DNA from: Aricia agestis
Lineage: Eukaryota > Arthropoda > Insecta > Lepidoptera > Lycaenidae
Length of the DNA stretch: 64,000 nt
NCBI RefSeq assembly: GCF_905147365.1
Contig: NC_056410.1
Coordinates: forward strand, 7,167,501-7,231,500
Reading direction: 5' to 3'
Shown here: one piece after another, positions 44,004-54,888 of the stretch
Position numbering within the stretch: the stretch's first letter is position 1
Layout: each line of letters opens with the position of its first letter
Made by a program: the position numbers and the translations under genes
Notes under the pieces: model-generated
Databases searched by the model: none
What the model saw: only the letters and a program-made list of their open reading frames with translations
Told to the model about the DNA's origin: nothing

Positions 44004-44397
44004 GTAGTGCTAGCACGGCGACCAGCGGAAATGCGAAAGTATGGACAAACTGTGGAAATAAACCTAAGGTGCCGTTCCGATCTTTTTTCGTTCCGAAAAA
44101 TTCAATTAAAATGCCACTTTATGACAGACTATAGTCACAAACTGTGGAGATAAACTTAAGGTGCCGTTCCGATCTTTTTTAGTTCCGAATAATTCAATTA
44201 AAAAGCCACTTTATGACAGACTATAGTTCTAAAAATTTAAATAATATCCTACATTATGACATATACTATAGTGTCTCATAAAGTGGCATTTTAATTGAAT
44301 TTTTCGGAACGAAAAAAAGATCGGAACGGCACCTTAGGTTTATTTCCACAGTTTGTCCATACTTTCGCATTTCCGCTGGTCGCCGTGCTAACACTAC
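44004..44397. mobile_element. Fold-back element with ~125-bp arms and an internal direct duplication
   Basis: Left 44004-44133 and right 44272-44397 are inverted and almost identical, beginning GTAGTG(C/T)TAGCACGGCGACC. A second, direct copy of the inner arm (AACTGTGGAGATAAACTTAA, GGTGCCGTTCCGATC, TTTATGACAGACTATAG) lies at 44138-44226. Only ~45 bp of unique AT-rich sequence remains in the centre. No coding capacity is seen; target duplication is unclear. Confidence 0.85.
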
Positions 44398-44691
44398 AGA
44401 TATAAAGCAGGTATGATGGTTTGATATCTGTAACAATCCTAGCTTCGTCACTATTTGAACTGTTGATTGCGATTCGCGTTACTCGAGAACGCTTGTCTGA
44501 CTTCCGTAATCCGATTACCTACAATAAACCGATCATACTAATTGCGTTAATGAATAACTTGCTAAAGTACGACACTTCAGATTTGAATGCCAACGTTGAG
44601 ATTAGAATATGTAAGCGGGAAGCCCAACAAAATCTCATGTTGGATTATAATAGCAAAATTGGGGTACTACTCATACTAGACTCTTAAAACG

Positions 44692-45030
44692 TGGGAGAGC
44701 CATGCTTCGGCACGAATGGGCCGGCTCGGCCAGTGAAATACCACGTTCTCACAGAAAACCGGCGTGTGAGAGCGCTTGCGCTGTGTTTCGCCGAGTGAGT
44801 GAGTTTACCGGAGGCCCAATCCCCTACCCTATTCCCTTCCCTACCCTCCCCTATTCCCTTCCCTACCCTCCCCTATTCCCTTCCCTACCCTCCCCTATTA
44901 CCGTATTCCCTCTTAAAAGGCCGGCAACGCACCTGCAGCTCTTCTGATTCTGCGAGTGTCCATGGGCGACGGAAGTTGCTTTCTATCAGGTGACCCGTTT
45001 GCTCGTTTGCCCCCTTATTTCATAAAAAAA
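44692..45030 (+). repeat. Poly-A-tailed SINE-like element, copy E
   Basis: It runs from CGTGGGAGAGCCATGCTTCG to TTATTTCATAAAAAAAA. The pyrimidine tract CCCTACCCTCCCCTATTCCC is repeated three times here. The open frames in it (MLRHEWAGSAS..., FPTLPYSLPYPPLFPSLPSP) come from that tract and are not genes. Confidence 0.88.
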
Positions 45031-45218
45031 AGTCATCAGGCTGACTTTACCGGACTTGGTGCAGTCCATTGTGTGCACGAGTCCAGTCATTCGACCTGCG
45101 ATCAGGCCGACCCGATCGATCGGCTTCCCGGTATACCTATTTCCCCTTTAACGACGACTAGTTTATAGTCATATTGAATAAACTGTTAGAGTTAGAGTTG
45201 TGGTGATATAGAACCTAC
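45031..45218. other. Spacer, nothing recognised
   Basis: A GC-richer patch at 45045-45135 has no readable feature. Confidence 0.35.
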
Positions 45219-45363
45219 TTTTCAGGATTTGAATTAAGTTTATTACGTTGGTACTGTGAGTTGAGACATGATGTCTACGTGTCAAGAATAGACAAGAAAA
45301 TTTAGATCTTTTCTGTCACAACTCACCGTACCAACCTAATAAACGTTACACAAATCCTGAAAA
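45219..45363. mobile_element. 145-bp MITE
   Basis: The ends TTTTCAGGATTTG and CAAATCCTGAAAA are exact inverted repeats, and pairing continues with gaps through GTTTATTACGTTGGTACTGT / ACGGTACCAACCTAATAAAC and GTGAGTTG / CAACTCAC. Most of the element can fold into one hairpin. No target duplication was defined. Confidence 0.75.
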
Positions 45364-46325
45364 TTTTCCATTTCCTTAACGCAATAAGAGAAAAACCTTT
45401 TACGCCACTCAAAGCTATGTTCCAAAATTAAATAAAGCAAGCTAAGCCTGTAAACGTGCGTGACGGGTGTACCTTTTTGCACACCCTTTCTTTTAATGTG
45501 TTCTTTGCCTGCCATCCGTCTGTGTGTACTGTGTACATTGTAAATGCATGAAATATATCACACAAAACTTGGGGGTTGAATCTGTTTAGGTCGCAACCAA
45601 TAAAATGTTTGTACTTGGTAGGTACTAGGTAATATTATAATTCAGAAAGACAGAAATACTTTCATATTACTTGAAGTAAAGAGAATAAAGAATTTGCAAT
45701 ATTTTTTTAGAATGGATCTGCATTACAATTTACGTCATAAAACATGCTTTGACCCCCTTTTATTTTCTTGTTCCCTTAGCACTTTACAGATTAATTAAGG
45801 GAATGTTGTAGTTACGACTCGTCTATGCGATCAGCGTAAGCGGATAGAACCTTCTGTCCTGTTTTAAAAAATGTTAGCATAAAATCAATTAAAATTGCCT
45901 TTGGAATAGGGCCATTTCCGCAAATAACAACTACGAGTATCTCTCCTTTCCTGTAGAATTTTTAAAAAAACTTGTCGTCCTAAAAGGAATCTACCTCTCA
46001 GTTGTCAGCTTAATGCCGGGAGAGTTTTTATTCGCGTAGATTATACTTAGCACTCAACCCGCTAAAATACGATAAAATAAAAATCCCGGAGAGAATTGTC
46101 GGGAGTTTTCTAGAACAAATCGAAAATCGCATTGTTTTTGGACGCCTTTGTTTCGATGTCTCAGGACTCTGTTGACAGAAATCGTGCTTTAAAGAATTCT
46201 TATTTTTCATTCCATTATTGGGTACGTTTGAAACATATTATTGTTATAATTGTGATTTACGTAACAAATAAAAGGGTCATGTCCATTTTCTAAAATTTCT
46301 CGAATCCAATCCTTTTGGATTCTTG
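45364..46325. other. Intronic sequence, nothing recognised
   Basis: No gene or repeat was identified in this stretch. Confidence 0.4.
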
Positions 46326-46445
46326 AAGTTTTTTTTTAATTCGGACGCAAACGAGTAAACTGGTCACCTAATAGAAAGCATCTACCGTCGCATATAGACA
46401 CACGCAACATAAGAAGAGTTGCAGGTACTGTGCCGGCCTTTTAAG
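46326..46445 (-). repeat. Diverged fragment of the poly-A-tailed SINE-like family (copy F)
   Basis: GGACGCAAACGAGTAAACTG, GTCACCTAATAGAAAGCA and GCAACATAAGAAGAGTTGCA correspond to the 3' third of the family with about one change in six to ten bases. It is the oldest-looking copy in the window. Confidence 0.75.
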
Positions 46446-46928
46446 AATATAATATATTATTATATAACGCAGTAACGCTCTCTTCTTGAAGGCTCGCAGG
46501 TCGTTTAAATAAGTGTTAAAGAAACTCTAATTAAAATAACAATTATCTCAATTCGCATCTTCTCTTTACTTGCGGTCTCCGTTTTGCACCTAACATAAAT
46601 GTGCTGATGAGTCGGGAAATAGGCCACCTTGACATCGCGACTGTACTTGAACCAGATGCTAATTTTTATGCTCACGTTTGGAACATTGAAGGAGGAATGT
46701 CTGTTGCCAATTAAAATTAGCTTTTCTCTGGGCTCCCTGAGATCAAATCGGAGGGTTTCCGCGGTTGCATGGTCGGGCGTTGGCGCTGTGGATCCTGGCG
46801 AAGCAATACACAAACTGGAGTGGAGTAGGAAAATGTTGTGGACTTGTGGCTGGGTCGGCTAATGTCCATTGAAAAATGCTTCTTTACATTACTTTTTCCC
46901 TCTAGATACTTTACATTTTTAGGACTTA
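46446..46928. other. Intronic sequence, one unrecognised minus-strand frame
   Basis: A 102-codon minus-strand frame at 46505-46813 (MCIASPGSTAPTPDHATAET...) has no recognisable domain. Overlapping plus-strand frames are also open, so coding is doubtful. Confidence 0.25.
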
Positions 46929-47175
46929 GGGCCGGGACACAAAAACACGACATGACGTCATGACCTCGTCGTACCACGATGCGACGTCGTTTCACGATGC
47001 GACGTCGTGTCGTGAGAATCTACGACGCGCGTCGTAAAGAGCTACGACACGACATCGTACGACGTCGCGTCGTACGATGTCGTGTCGTAGCTTTGACACT
47101 CATCATTGAATTTCTACGTGAGTTTCTACGACGCGACGTCGTACGATGTCGTGTCGTGTTTTTGTGTCCCGGCCC
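46929..47175. mobile_element. 247-bp MITE with TTA flanks and CGACGTCG-rich core
   Basis: The ends GGGCCGGGACACAAAAACAC (then GACA) are exact inverted repeats, with TTA outside both (46926-46928 and 47176-47178). The core is made of degenerate palindromic words (ACGACGTCGTA, TACGATGTCGTGTCGTA). Open frames across it are rich in R and V only because of these words. This is a Harbinger-type MITE by target duplication. Confidence 0.88.
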
Positions 47176-47334
47176 TTAGGTACATCCAACAATCGACAAT
47201 GTGAGATCTTATATACAAGCGACGCATACTCGTAGAGGGGCGAATTATTATGGATTACAAAAGCATAATATAATTTACCTCGATTGTGCATGCTAGACAT
47301 TAAACAACTTCACTATCATAATATTTTAATTATA

Positions 47335-47790
47335 ATTAACAACATTTCAAATATTTTTTGTACTTGTTTTATGACGAAATATAAAAGTAGGGGTTAAATT
47401 AGGGGACCCATATTTTTTATTTTAGACTTATGCGCCAAATGACGTCATTGGTACGGTTGAACAACAAAATACCTTTGCACGTCATATCTGATTTCTTAAA
47501 AAAAACTGTCAGTACTGTCACTGACTTTGTGGTACTTTACTTTGAGGTTATTGAATTTGTTATTGTGTTTAGATCTGCATTATTTTCGTTCCTACAAGCA
47601 AAGGTGTGTATCGTATCGTATTCTGCCATACCAATGACGTCACAAGTGGATTTTTCGTTTTAATTTTTTTTCTCGGAAATTAATGATTGAAAATATAAAT
47701 CTGTAATTTTTTTTAGGACTTCGGAAATAAAAACAAAGAAAGGGTTTATTTTTTTATTTTTGATGATTAATTAAATGAAATGTTGTCAAT
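47335..47790. mobile_element. 456-bp inverted-repeat element with CRE-like motifs, copy 2
   Basis: The ends ATTAACAACATTTCAAAT and (inverted) ATTGACAACATTTCATTT match copy 1 at 39045-39645. It shares GCGCCAAATGACGTCATTGG, TGACGTCACAAGTGGATTTT TCG and the AAACAAAGAAAGGGTTTATT-like tail. Its single 77-codon frame is not conserved in copy 1. Confidence 0.75.
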
Positions 47791-48615
47791 TGTCCATCAG
47801 GTCCCAACGAGGAGATAGACTTTTAATTTTTAAAGCAAATTCAAGTAAAACTTGGTAGTTTGCTAATTATTGTAGTCCCGAATTATAGTCGTATTGTTTC
47901 GCATTGCGCCAGCAATAAACTTAAATGAAAACACGGGATAAAATCTTGACAATGTTCGACAGTTAATTGATAAAGTTTGGGCAACAACGTAAGTCTGTAT
48001 TGGCCGGGCTTTGGTGCGATCTAATAAATTGGAAACTTTATATTAATTCGAGGTGAACGCAGACCCTGCCGCATGCAGGCCGCATTTATCTTCTGGAGTC
48101 TAGACTCTAGACCCTAGACTTTAGATATTGCAACTACGGTGCGGGTGGTGTGCGAGGTTTAATTTTCTTAACCGACTTAAAAATAAGGAGGTTATCAATT
48201 CAACCAGTATGTATGTAATAATATTTCCATAACTGTCCAGTTCTCGTATATGTTAGTCTATATCAGCGTCTGAACAAAAGAGTTGCCAAATTTCAAAAGT
48301 GTAATGTTGCGTTTCTATGCTTGCCAAGGCTTCACCAGCGTCCACAAGGACGCTTGTATCCGATCCGGTGTAGTGTCGGTTTTTGGACACAGATCAAAGG
48401 GCGCTTGCCTGGATGTAGGTACGCTACGCAATACACTGACGCATTCACAAGCGTGTAAACGACTTCCAAATGCCAAGCGAGATTTGTGGACTCCTTGTGC
48501 CTTGTCGATGCTTGCCAAGCCTTGGCAAAAATGGAAATCCAGCATAAGACCATAATATGATATTGTACTATACAATTATTATACTTTGTGTATTTATGTT
48601 ATAAATTAGTAAATA
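47791..48615. other. Intronic sequence with a GC-richer patch
   Basis: At 48308-48540 the sequence is GC-richer and open on both strands. It has weak inverted ends (TTGCCAAGGCTT at about 48322 and AAGCCTTGGCAA at about 48519), so it may be a MITE. ACCGACTTAAAAATAAGGAG near 48172 is a common insect repeat motif. Confidence 0.35.
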
Positions 48616-48755
48616 GCCCGGTTTCTGAAGTTTTTTGACAGGAGTCAATCTTTTTAATAGCGTCATTGATTTGTTTAATTTTTTTAACGCTAGTCGCTAG
48701 CCAATCAAAAGCCATAATGAACAGATAAACTTCTGTCAAAAGCTCAGAAACGGGG
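48616..48755. mobile_element. ~140-bp MITE, 'ggtttctga..ttttgacag' family
   Basis: GCCCGGTTTCTGAAGTTTTT TGACAG and, inverted, CCCCGTTTCTGAGCTTTTGACAG form the ends. Related, more decayed stretches are at about 5318-5412 and 26018-26105. The interior contains AACGCTAGTCGCTAGCCAAT. Confidence 0.65.
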
Positions 48756-48807
48756 ATAATGGGTAAGTGTATAATAATTAACTGCTTTTAACCCCTTAAA
48801 GTTTATA

Positions 48808-48940
48808 GCCCCAATTTCACCAACGACTGTTAAAGTTAATGCTCGAATTAGTATCACGTTCTTTTTTTTAAATGAATGAAAGAGAAGAAATTACTTTTTT
48901 ACAAGCTGTTAATACTAACAGATGTTGGTGGAATTGGGCC
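48808..48940. mobile_element. MITE, 'gccccaatttcaccaacg' family, copy 3
   Basis: GCCCCAATTTCACCAACGAC and inverted GGCCCAATTCCACCAACATC are the ends; TTA follows the right end (48941-48943), ATA stands on the left. The inside is inverted relative to copies 1 and 2. Confidence 0.75.
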
Positions 48941-49563
48941 TTAAGCTATAATAATACCTACCGATCTAAAAGAATGTTTACATGATGAAAATGGATGTAT
49001 TACAACCACTGATCTCCATTATACAAGTACGCTGGATCTATGATACCCACTTTTTTTTGGTGCCATTTGAAGCGGAATCAGCGCCCCCATTATTAGGACC
49101 GAGAACTAAATTTGACGTAACCATTGGTAACCATGTATGTATTTTAATTTTCTATGGCTTAATCGTTCGAATTGTTTTTGTGTTTTTCAAGTGTTTTAAA
49201 AGGTTTTACGCGATTAAGTAATATATATATAATATATACAGTGGTGGTAGTTCATAGTTAAACTATGAAAGGGTGTATGTTATGTAAAACACGGTACAAA
49301 AAGGGATGTGGGGATTTTAACAGCTCATTTCTACGATATTAAACTTTTATTGATAATATAGGCACTTAAAAATGTGGCACTAATCTTATTATACCGTATT
49401 CACCACATATTTACCTTTGTTTTACCGATTTTTGATAAACAATAAAATTCAATAGTGCTGGAGTTTTCTGTCGATAAAACTTATCGATATCTATAATAAT
49501 TGTATTGAAATCTCCGATAACCGATTTTTATTATCAAATACATATTATGCTCTTAAAATAATT

Positions 49564-49719
49564 GACAGGTTTCCGTCTGACGAAGGAAGACTGGAATTAT
49601 GGTTGAAAAAAATTAAAAAGCCTGGTTGGCTTCCGAAAATTGCTACTACCGCTTGCCGTTACTATTTGAAGTGTACAAACGTTCTCTGTGAAAATACAAG
49701 GCGCAAAACTACCATTTGA
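49564..49719 (+). pseudogene. THAP-domain remnant of a P-type transposase
   Basis: The frame reads DRFPSDEGRLELWLKKIKKP then GWLPKIATTACRYYLKCTN and ends at TGA 49717. RFP, the spaced W residues and the C-terminal Cys fit the second half of a THAP zinc-binding domain (usually HRFP...W...W...C..HF). The final zinc-ligand His is replaced (CRYYL), and the N-terminal C-x2-4-C part is not found in frame. With a stop soon after, this is a decayed fragment. Confidence 0.65.
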
Positions 49720-50044
49720 TCGTGATTATGTTTGGAAAATTAATTTCAGCGTCTACTCTTTCTTGACAGACTGTAACTGTGTAACGGTAACTAATAAAAT
49801 ACCTATAATGTTAAAGTATCGCACATATATTTTTATTATTTATAAATACCTTACCTACTCCACCCCAATAAAAAAATGTATTCAAACGTTCCATATTTAT
49901 TTATGGATCGCATTATCCAATTAGTTAATTTCCCTCGCACTTCTGCAATCAGCGCCAAAATAGCGAAAATTAAATGAGATAAAGTAAATTGATAAAAATT
50001 GGCTTGCTAGATCCATATATAAATAAGGAACTTTTATATTATTA

Positions 50045-50292
50045 CTAGACTTTCCGCGCGGCTTCTCCCACGTAAATATCTAATTACACAGACAAATTGG
50101 TCCACAAAAAATAGCCTATATAATCCTTCACGTTATACATTCCCCCGCTTTTTCCAGATTTTCCTCTATTTCTTAGCTCCTATTAGTCTCAGCGTGATCA
50201 AATATATAAAATGGGCTGTCTAACACTGACCAGCAGTTTCTGAGATTAGAGCGTTCAAAGAAACAAACTCTTCCGCTTTATAATATAATATG
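50045..50292 (+). repeat. Lepidopteran 'ccgcgcggctt' repeat inserted in the P-type element
   Basis: ACTTTCCGCGCGGCTTCTCC opens it and CTCTTCCGCTTTATAATATA closes it. It matches 20451-20955 but is shorter and lacks the internal duplication. Its position inside 49007-50901 shows that it arrived after the P-type element. Confidence 0.8.
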
Positions 50293-50909
50293 ATGAGATT
50301 AGTTAGGGTCTAATCACACAGAACACTTATTCAGCTTTGTTCAGCTTTAATACGATACACTGTAGCACTACTTTGATAATATTAGAAATGAAATTAGAAA
50401 ACACAATACAACAAAGTTTTCATTAGAAGCTTATCTTCAGTTTTGTTTTTAGTTTTTCGTAGTGCTAACTGCTAAAAATAAATGGATTATAGATAGGTAC
50501 TGCTACTTCACGTTATCTACGTATGAAATCGTTGTTAATTTATTACGCCTATCTAAATTACGGAGAGGAAGTCTGTAATCTTTAATACAAATATGTAGCG
50601 TTTGTATTATTCAATTTAATATTTATGTCCTAATGGTCGACATTATCTGAATCTGTAAACATTTCATCGATAATAGAAAAGACAGTTGTACATCACTAGT
50701 ATTAGTTCCAAATACTCCCACTACTGCTATCAGCGCCAATATGGCGACATGATGGCGACTTTCAAACTTCATTTTTACGTCAAATTTAGTTCCTATCCCT
50801 AATAATGGGGGAGCTGATTCCGCTTCAAATAGGCACAAAAAATAGCTGTCATTTCAAAGGGTTATCATCAGTCCAGCTTACTTGTATAATGGAGGTCAGT
50901 GATTACAAC

Positions 50910-51122
50910 TCTAAAAATTTTTGAAAATGATAAATGTATACAAATGTCTTTAAGTTTTCTGTAATGTATTCTTTGTTGTGGTCGCTAATGACCCTGATCT
51001 TAAAGCGACGTAATATAAATAAACGAGCTTTTGCCCGCGGCTTCGCTCGCGTTTAGAACTTTCATCCCCTATTTGAACCCCTTGGGGTTGAAATTTATCA
51101 AATTTCAACCCCAAGTTTTATA

Positions 51123-51183
<61 letters not shown>

Positions 51184-53978
51184 GTACCTAACCTGCCTGA
51201 CTATAAATAGGCACAGAAATAGGTCACGTCCATAGTGCATTATTCTTACAATACTTCGGCACGAAGGAGCTGGCCTTTGGTTAGGCGAGCTCATTCGTTT
51301 TATCATCATGATTACCATCATGCAATATTTATTTATTGATTTACACTTATTGCACAATGCTGGTAGTTGGTACATAGCGGACTTAATGTCAAATATGGTA
51401 TTCTCTTCCAATCAACCTTTAGGTGTTCAGAAACAAAATAGTAGGTGCCAATTCTGTGAAAAGAGGAAAAGAAAATAAATAAAATGCAATCTTATATTTA
51501 CTTGTCAGGCTTTAGGTTTGGAATTTGGATTTAAGAAAATTGTTTCCAAGACACATTTAAGTCACACATGTAATCTCTACATAATATCATAACTCTTATA
51601 ATTTTCCGAAGACTTTCATTGCAAGTGCATATTTTTACTGAAGTCTACATACTAGAGGATCCATAATTCCATGATATTTAAATTTAACGACTCCGCCGCT
51701 GGCATAATGTTCTGCTGCCGTGTGTCGGTACACACGTTTTTTTACGTTTTTCGTTATACTGCGTTGTTGCCATAATTTTTTAAAAATAATATTTTAAATA
51801 AATAATAATAACTTAAAATGTAATAAAGTCGTTATTACATAGTCGTAGAATTCTCTCCACGTCTAAAAACTTTGGACATAATAGACTTTCAGCGCTCTAC
51901 TTAATACCTATGCTATAAGTCCTTGCTCTAAGGCTCTGCCTTTTTTTTTACATGGGGAAATGCTTTGCGCATCCCCGGCGGATTGGGGCATCGGCCGGGT
52001 CTAAGGCTCTTCTGCGTAGCATAACATTTGTAGGACGTGGATCACTGTCTTAAGTAACATAAAGTTGAGCGAACAATGAAACACGATACACACATAGTAG
52101 AATACCCAACTCCCAAGACAATAAAATATATCAGCTTTTCGCTTTTTGGCACTTGACATGTAACATATTATACATATTTGACTAAGTTGATAAGTAGAGA
52201 AAATAGTGCCCGTTCAGAATTATCTTACGTTGAACTTTCCGTAGTTGCTCCTTATGTCGTCGCCATAAGAGTCACACCAGAGGTAAAATAACTTAAAACG
52301 GTATGTAAGTACAGTCGGCGTAATATTTCGAAGTCCCCAGTCCCGGCTGTCTTATGACATGCGGCATGTGGCGTCATGAATAATGCCGTGTAAGCGAAAT
52401 ATATTTATGACATGGCGAACGTATGTCTTTCGAGTTTCGGGTCTCCGGCTTAACAGTTGTTGTACATGCCAGATACAAAGAAAATTCTGTTAATATTCTT
52501 TGGCATGTAAACGTGGCATTATTATGTCCATATTTACTACAGACACTTCTGACTGACACTTCTTGCTTATACCGATTCTGTACCAATGGCGATGTTTTAT
52601 TGAGTACCAGAAATTATAATGTCCCTAATATCTAAGAAATTAATCAAAATATTAATAATGTGTTTATTGACTGTTTTCAACTACACTCAGTGATCGTTTC
52701 ACTTCCATTTTCTTTTCACTCCACGTAGTTAATTCGCCGAGGAAAATAATTCCACGAAAAAACTTTACAACTTTCTCGGTGCACTTCGGTAACTAGAATT
52801 CCCATAATTTAAGTCTGTTTCTTAGTACGTCGAGTGGCTAAAGTAAACTCGATTTCAAATAATGTAAAATGAATTTCTGTTGTTTTATTTACTTGGGCAT
52901 CCATTCGTAGAAATGAGCGTTACGTTTACCTCTGTGGTTCTTTATTATATTTCGCTATCTGCCCGAGGGCTAGAGCCTGGAACTAAAAGTTTGGTCCTTT
53001 CAACTCGGTCTTGAGACTGAGTCGAAGTGCGCATTCGAAGCAATAACGCTCCTTTTGGTCGTGGATCAAGGCGGGAACGTCTCCTTTGAAAAGTTTCCGG
53101 AGTAAGCTATTACGGGGGCGTTTTATTTTGAAATTTGCGTTTGTAACTTTTTTATAATTACTGCGGATGCTTTGGAACAAATTGTTCTCTGACCTTCTGT
53201 TTTTTTTACATAGTTTCTGCAAATGGAAACGTTTGTCGGTATATTTCAACTAAATGTTATTGAAGCCGCCGGAAAACGCTAGCATGAAACGCCGATACAA
53301 CATTTACGTTATGTTTTTCTTCGACATAAAATATTGAATCAGAGCGCGCGTAAAAATACAAAAATTGTTTTCATTTGTACGAATAGCGTATAAATGGTTT
53401 ATTTTCGTGTGTTATTCGAAAACAAAGAGGGGAGGGGGGTGCAGAGTAAACAGGGTGACGAAGGTTCCGAACCTTCGAACGCTGTCAGAATGTTTCGAGC
53501 TCGAGCAGTTTATTGAAGAAAGGTAAGCTCGATGCTTCGGGGATCCTGAATAAATAATGGCTGGTGTAGTTTAGTAGTCTGCAGGGCTTATAGTTACAGG
53601 AAGGGAAACTAATTTATAAAGTAAAGGAAAATTTTACAATCTTGCGCTCTATTATGGTTTATTAATATTAATATACTTGTAGACTACAGAGTCTGTATTA
53701 ATAAGTTTGGTACGTAAAATATGTTTAAATACTGATTTCAAATATAGCGCACGTAAATACTTACAGCATAAATTTCAAATAAAAATATTTATAAACTTCT
53801 GCTGCAATTAAATTATTCATTCATAATAATCGCTACAAGAAAATTGTATTCGTAATTTGTTTATCCATAAGATTGGATTTTAATGCGACTTAGCAGCTTG
53901 CAAATAAAATCTACAGCGCGCATTTATTAGATAGAGTCGTCGATCGCCAACTAGCTCGTCGACGCCAAGCGGTGGGAT
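50910..53978. other. Intronic sequence with a repeat fragment and (TA)n
   Basis: 51024-51118 is the 5' head of a lepidopteran repeat (TTTTGCCCGCGGCTTCGCTC) that runs into a hairpin (GGGGTTGAAATTTATCAAAT TTCAACCCC) and then about 30 TA units to 51180. GAAGGTTCCGAACCTTC at 53459-53475 is a short palindrome resembling a heat-shock element. No gene is recognised; the 52374-52635 and 52983 frames lack domains. Confidence 0.4.
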
Positions 53979-54293
53979 CAGTGGCGTAACTAGCAGAGGG
54001 GCACGCCGCACGGTGGGACGGTGCCCTGGGACTGGGACTCTTAAGCGCTAGAGACCCTCAATCTCCGATTTATTTACAATGTATAAATTTTAGTTGTTTT
54101 ATAGCTGTTAACGTTTTTAAGGTAGGTACCTAACCTATCAAATAGTAATAAAGTAATTAGATTTTGACTTGCAAAAGTTTTTTGGCACGGGGTCAACAAT
54201 ATATATTTTCCAAATACACTTTAATGAGAAAAGAGGTTGGAGACCAACTTTAATTTTTACCCCAGAGTCCTCGGTTACCTAGCTACGCCACTA
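53979..54293. mobile_element. 315-bp MITE, possibly hAT-type
   Basis: The ends CAGTGGCGTAACTAG and (inverted) TAGTGGCGTAGCTAG match at 13 of 15 bases. The eight bases outside each end (GGTGGGAT and CGTGGAAT) agree at six positions, suggesting an aged 8-bp duplication. No coding capacity is seen. Confidence 0.6.
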
Positions 54294-54659
54294 CGTGGAA
54301 TATCAAATTATTGCCCCAGAGACGGCGACGAGAAATTCTATATTTGCGAGGCGATTAAATCTATCCGCCAGTCTTGGAGCCATTTCTAGGGCCCTCGAAT
54401 GGGTTTATCGGAATTGGTATTTACGGGTTAATCGCTATTCCGATTTTAAGTACGCTTATGGGCTAACTTTTCAGAGAATACTAGCTGATACATCAACGTT
54501 TTTTATTTCTTGTCTCACTCGTTTTGGACCTTGTATAAATCACGGCGATTTCAGATACTTCGACAGGCGCGATTTAGGAGTTGGTCGCTTTGGAGAATCA
54601 TAATATTATGATATTTTTTTTTAATCGTAAAATGCAAGTCTGCTTGCAATTCATGTCTA
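54294..54659. other. Intronic sequence with a 102-codon unrecognised frame
   Basis: A plus-strand frame at 54295-54603 (MEYQIIAPETATRNSIFARR...) has no recognised domain. It starts at the very edge of the preceding MITE, and no promoter or splice site supports it. Confidence 0.2.
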
Positions 54660-54793
54660 CAGCTCGACAAGGTTTTAAATGAACGTGGCGAAAAAAGGAA
54701 CTAACGCTGCCATCATACAAATACGTCATTTTTGACAGTTCTCCTTGATCAGCAGCGCCCCCGCCCACGTTCATTTAAAGCCTTGTCGCACTT
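54660..54793. mobile_element. 134-bp MITE with TA flanks
   Basis: CAGCTCGACAAGGTTTTAAA TGAACGTGG and the inverted AAGTGCGACAAGGCTTTAAA TGAACGTGG are the ends, with TA outside each (54658-54659 and 54794-54795). This fits Tc1/mariner-type MITEs. Confidence 0.8.
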
Positions 54794-54796
54794 TAG

Positions 54797-54888
54797 TAAT
54801 TCGTACTAATTTGACATTTGTCAGTTTGACAGTTTTGACAATTAATTTGCTGAATTGATTGAGAGGTATGTGACCATTTTAGCCCCGC
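54797..54888 (-). repeat. Fragment of the 36602 inverted-repeat element
   Basis: ATTTGACATTTGTCAGTTTG, CTGAATTGATTGAGAGG and GACCATTTTAGCCCCG are the inverted left part of the element at 36602. It adjoins the MITE at 54660-54793. Confidence 0.75.

Larger units (their letters stand above)
49007..50901 (+). mobile_element. Degraded P-type (THAP) DNA transposon with exact 8-bp target duplication
   Basis: ATTACAAC lies directly outside both ends (48999-49006 and 50902-50909). The terminal inverted repeats are about 30 bp with two differences (CACTGATCTCCATTATACAA GTACGCTGGA). A subterminal inverted block (TTTGAAGCGGAATCAGC, CCCCCATTATTAGG, AACTAAATTTGACGTAA) is also shared. P elements make 8-bp duplications and encode THAP-domain transposases; a THAP remnant lies at 49564-49719 on the plus strand. 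At 1.9 kb, including a later repeat insertion (50045-50292), it lacks an intact transposase and is inactive by itself. hAT elements also make 8-bp duplications, but the THAP remnant favours P. Confidence 0.82.

Noticed and set aside
44702..45168. Open frames encoding Pro/Leu/Ser-rich peptides (also at 35235)
   Set aside because: They arise from the CCCTACCCTCCCC tract of the SINE-like family and shift with tract length.
46979..47300. Arg/Val-rich open frames
   Set aside because: They come from the CGACGTCGT words of a MITE with TTA duplication.
48283..48575. Overlapping open frames of 73-90 codons on both strands
   Set aside because: A GC-richer patch is open in several frames at once, with no domain or splice support; weak inverted ends suggest a mobile element.
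53459..53475. Heat-shock element
   Set aside because: GAAGGTTCCGAACCTTC is palindromic, but the spacing of the GAA blocks is one base off and no gene lies nearby.
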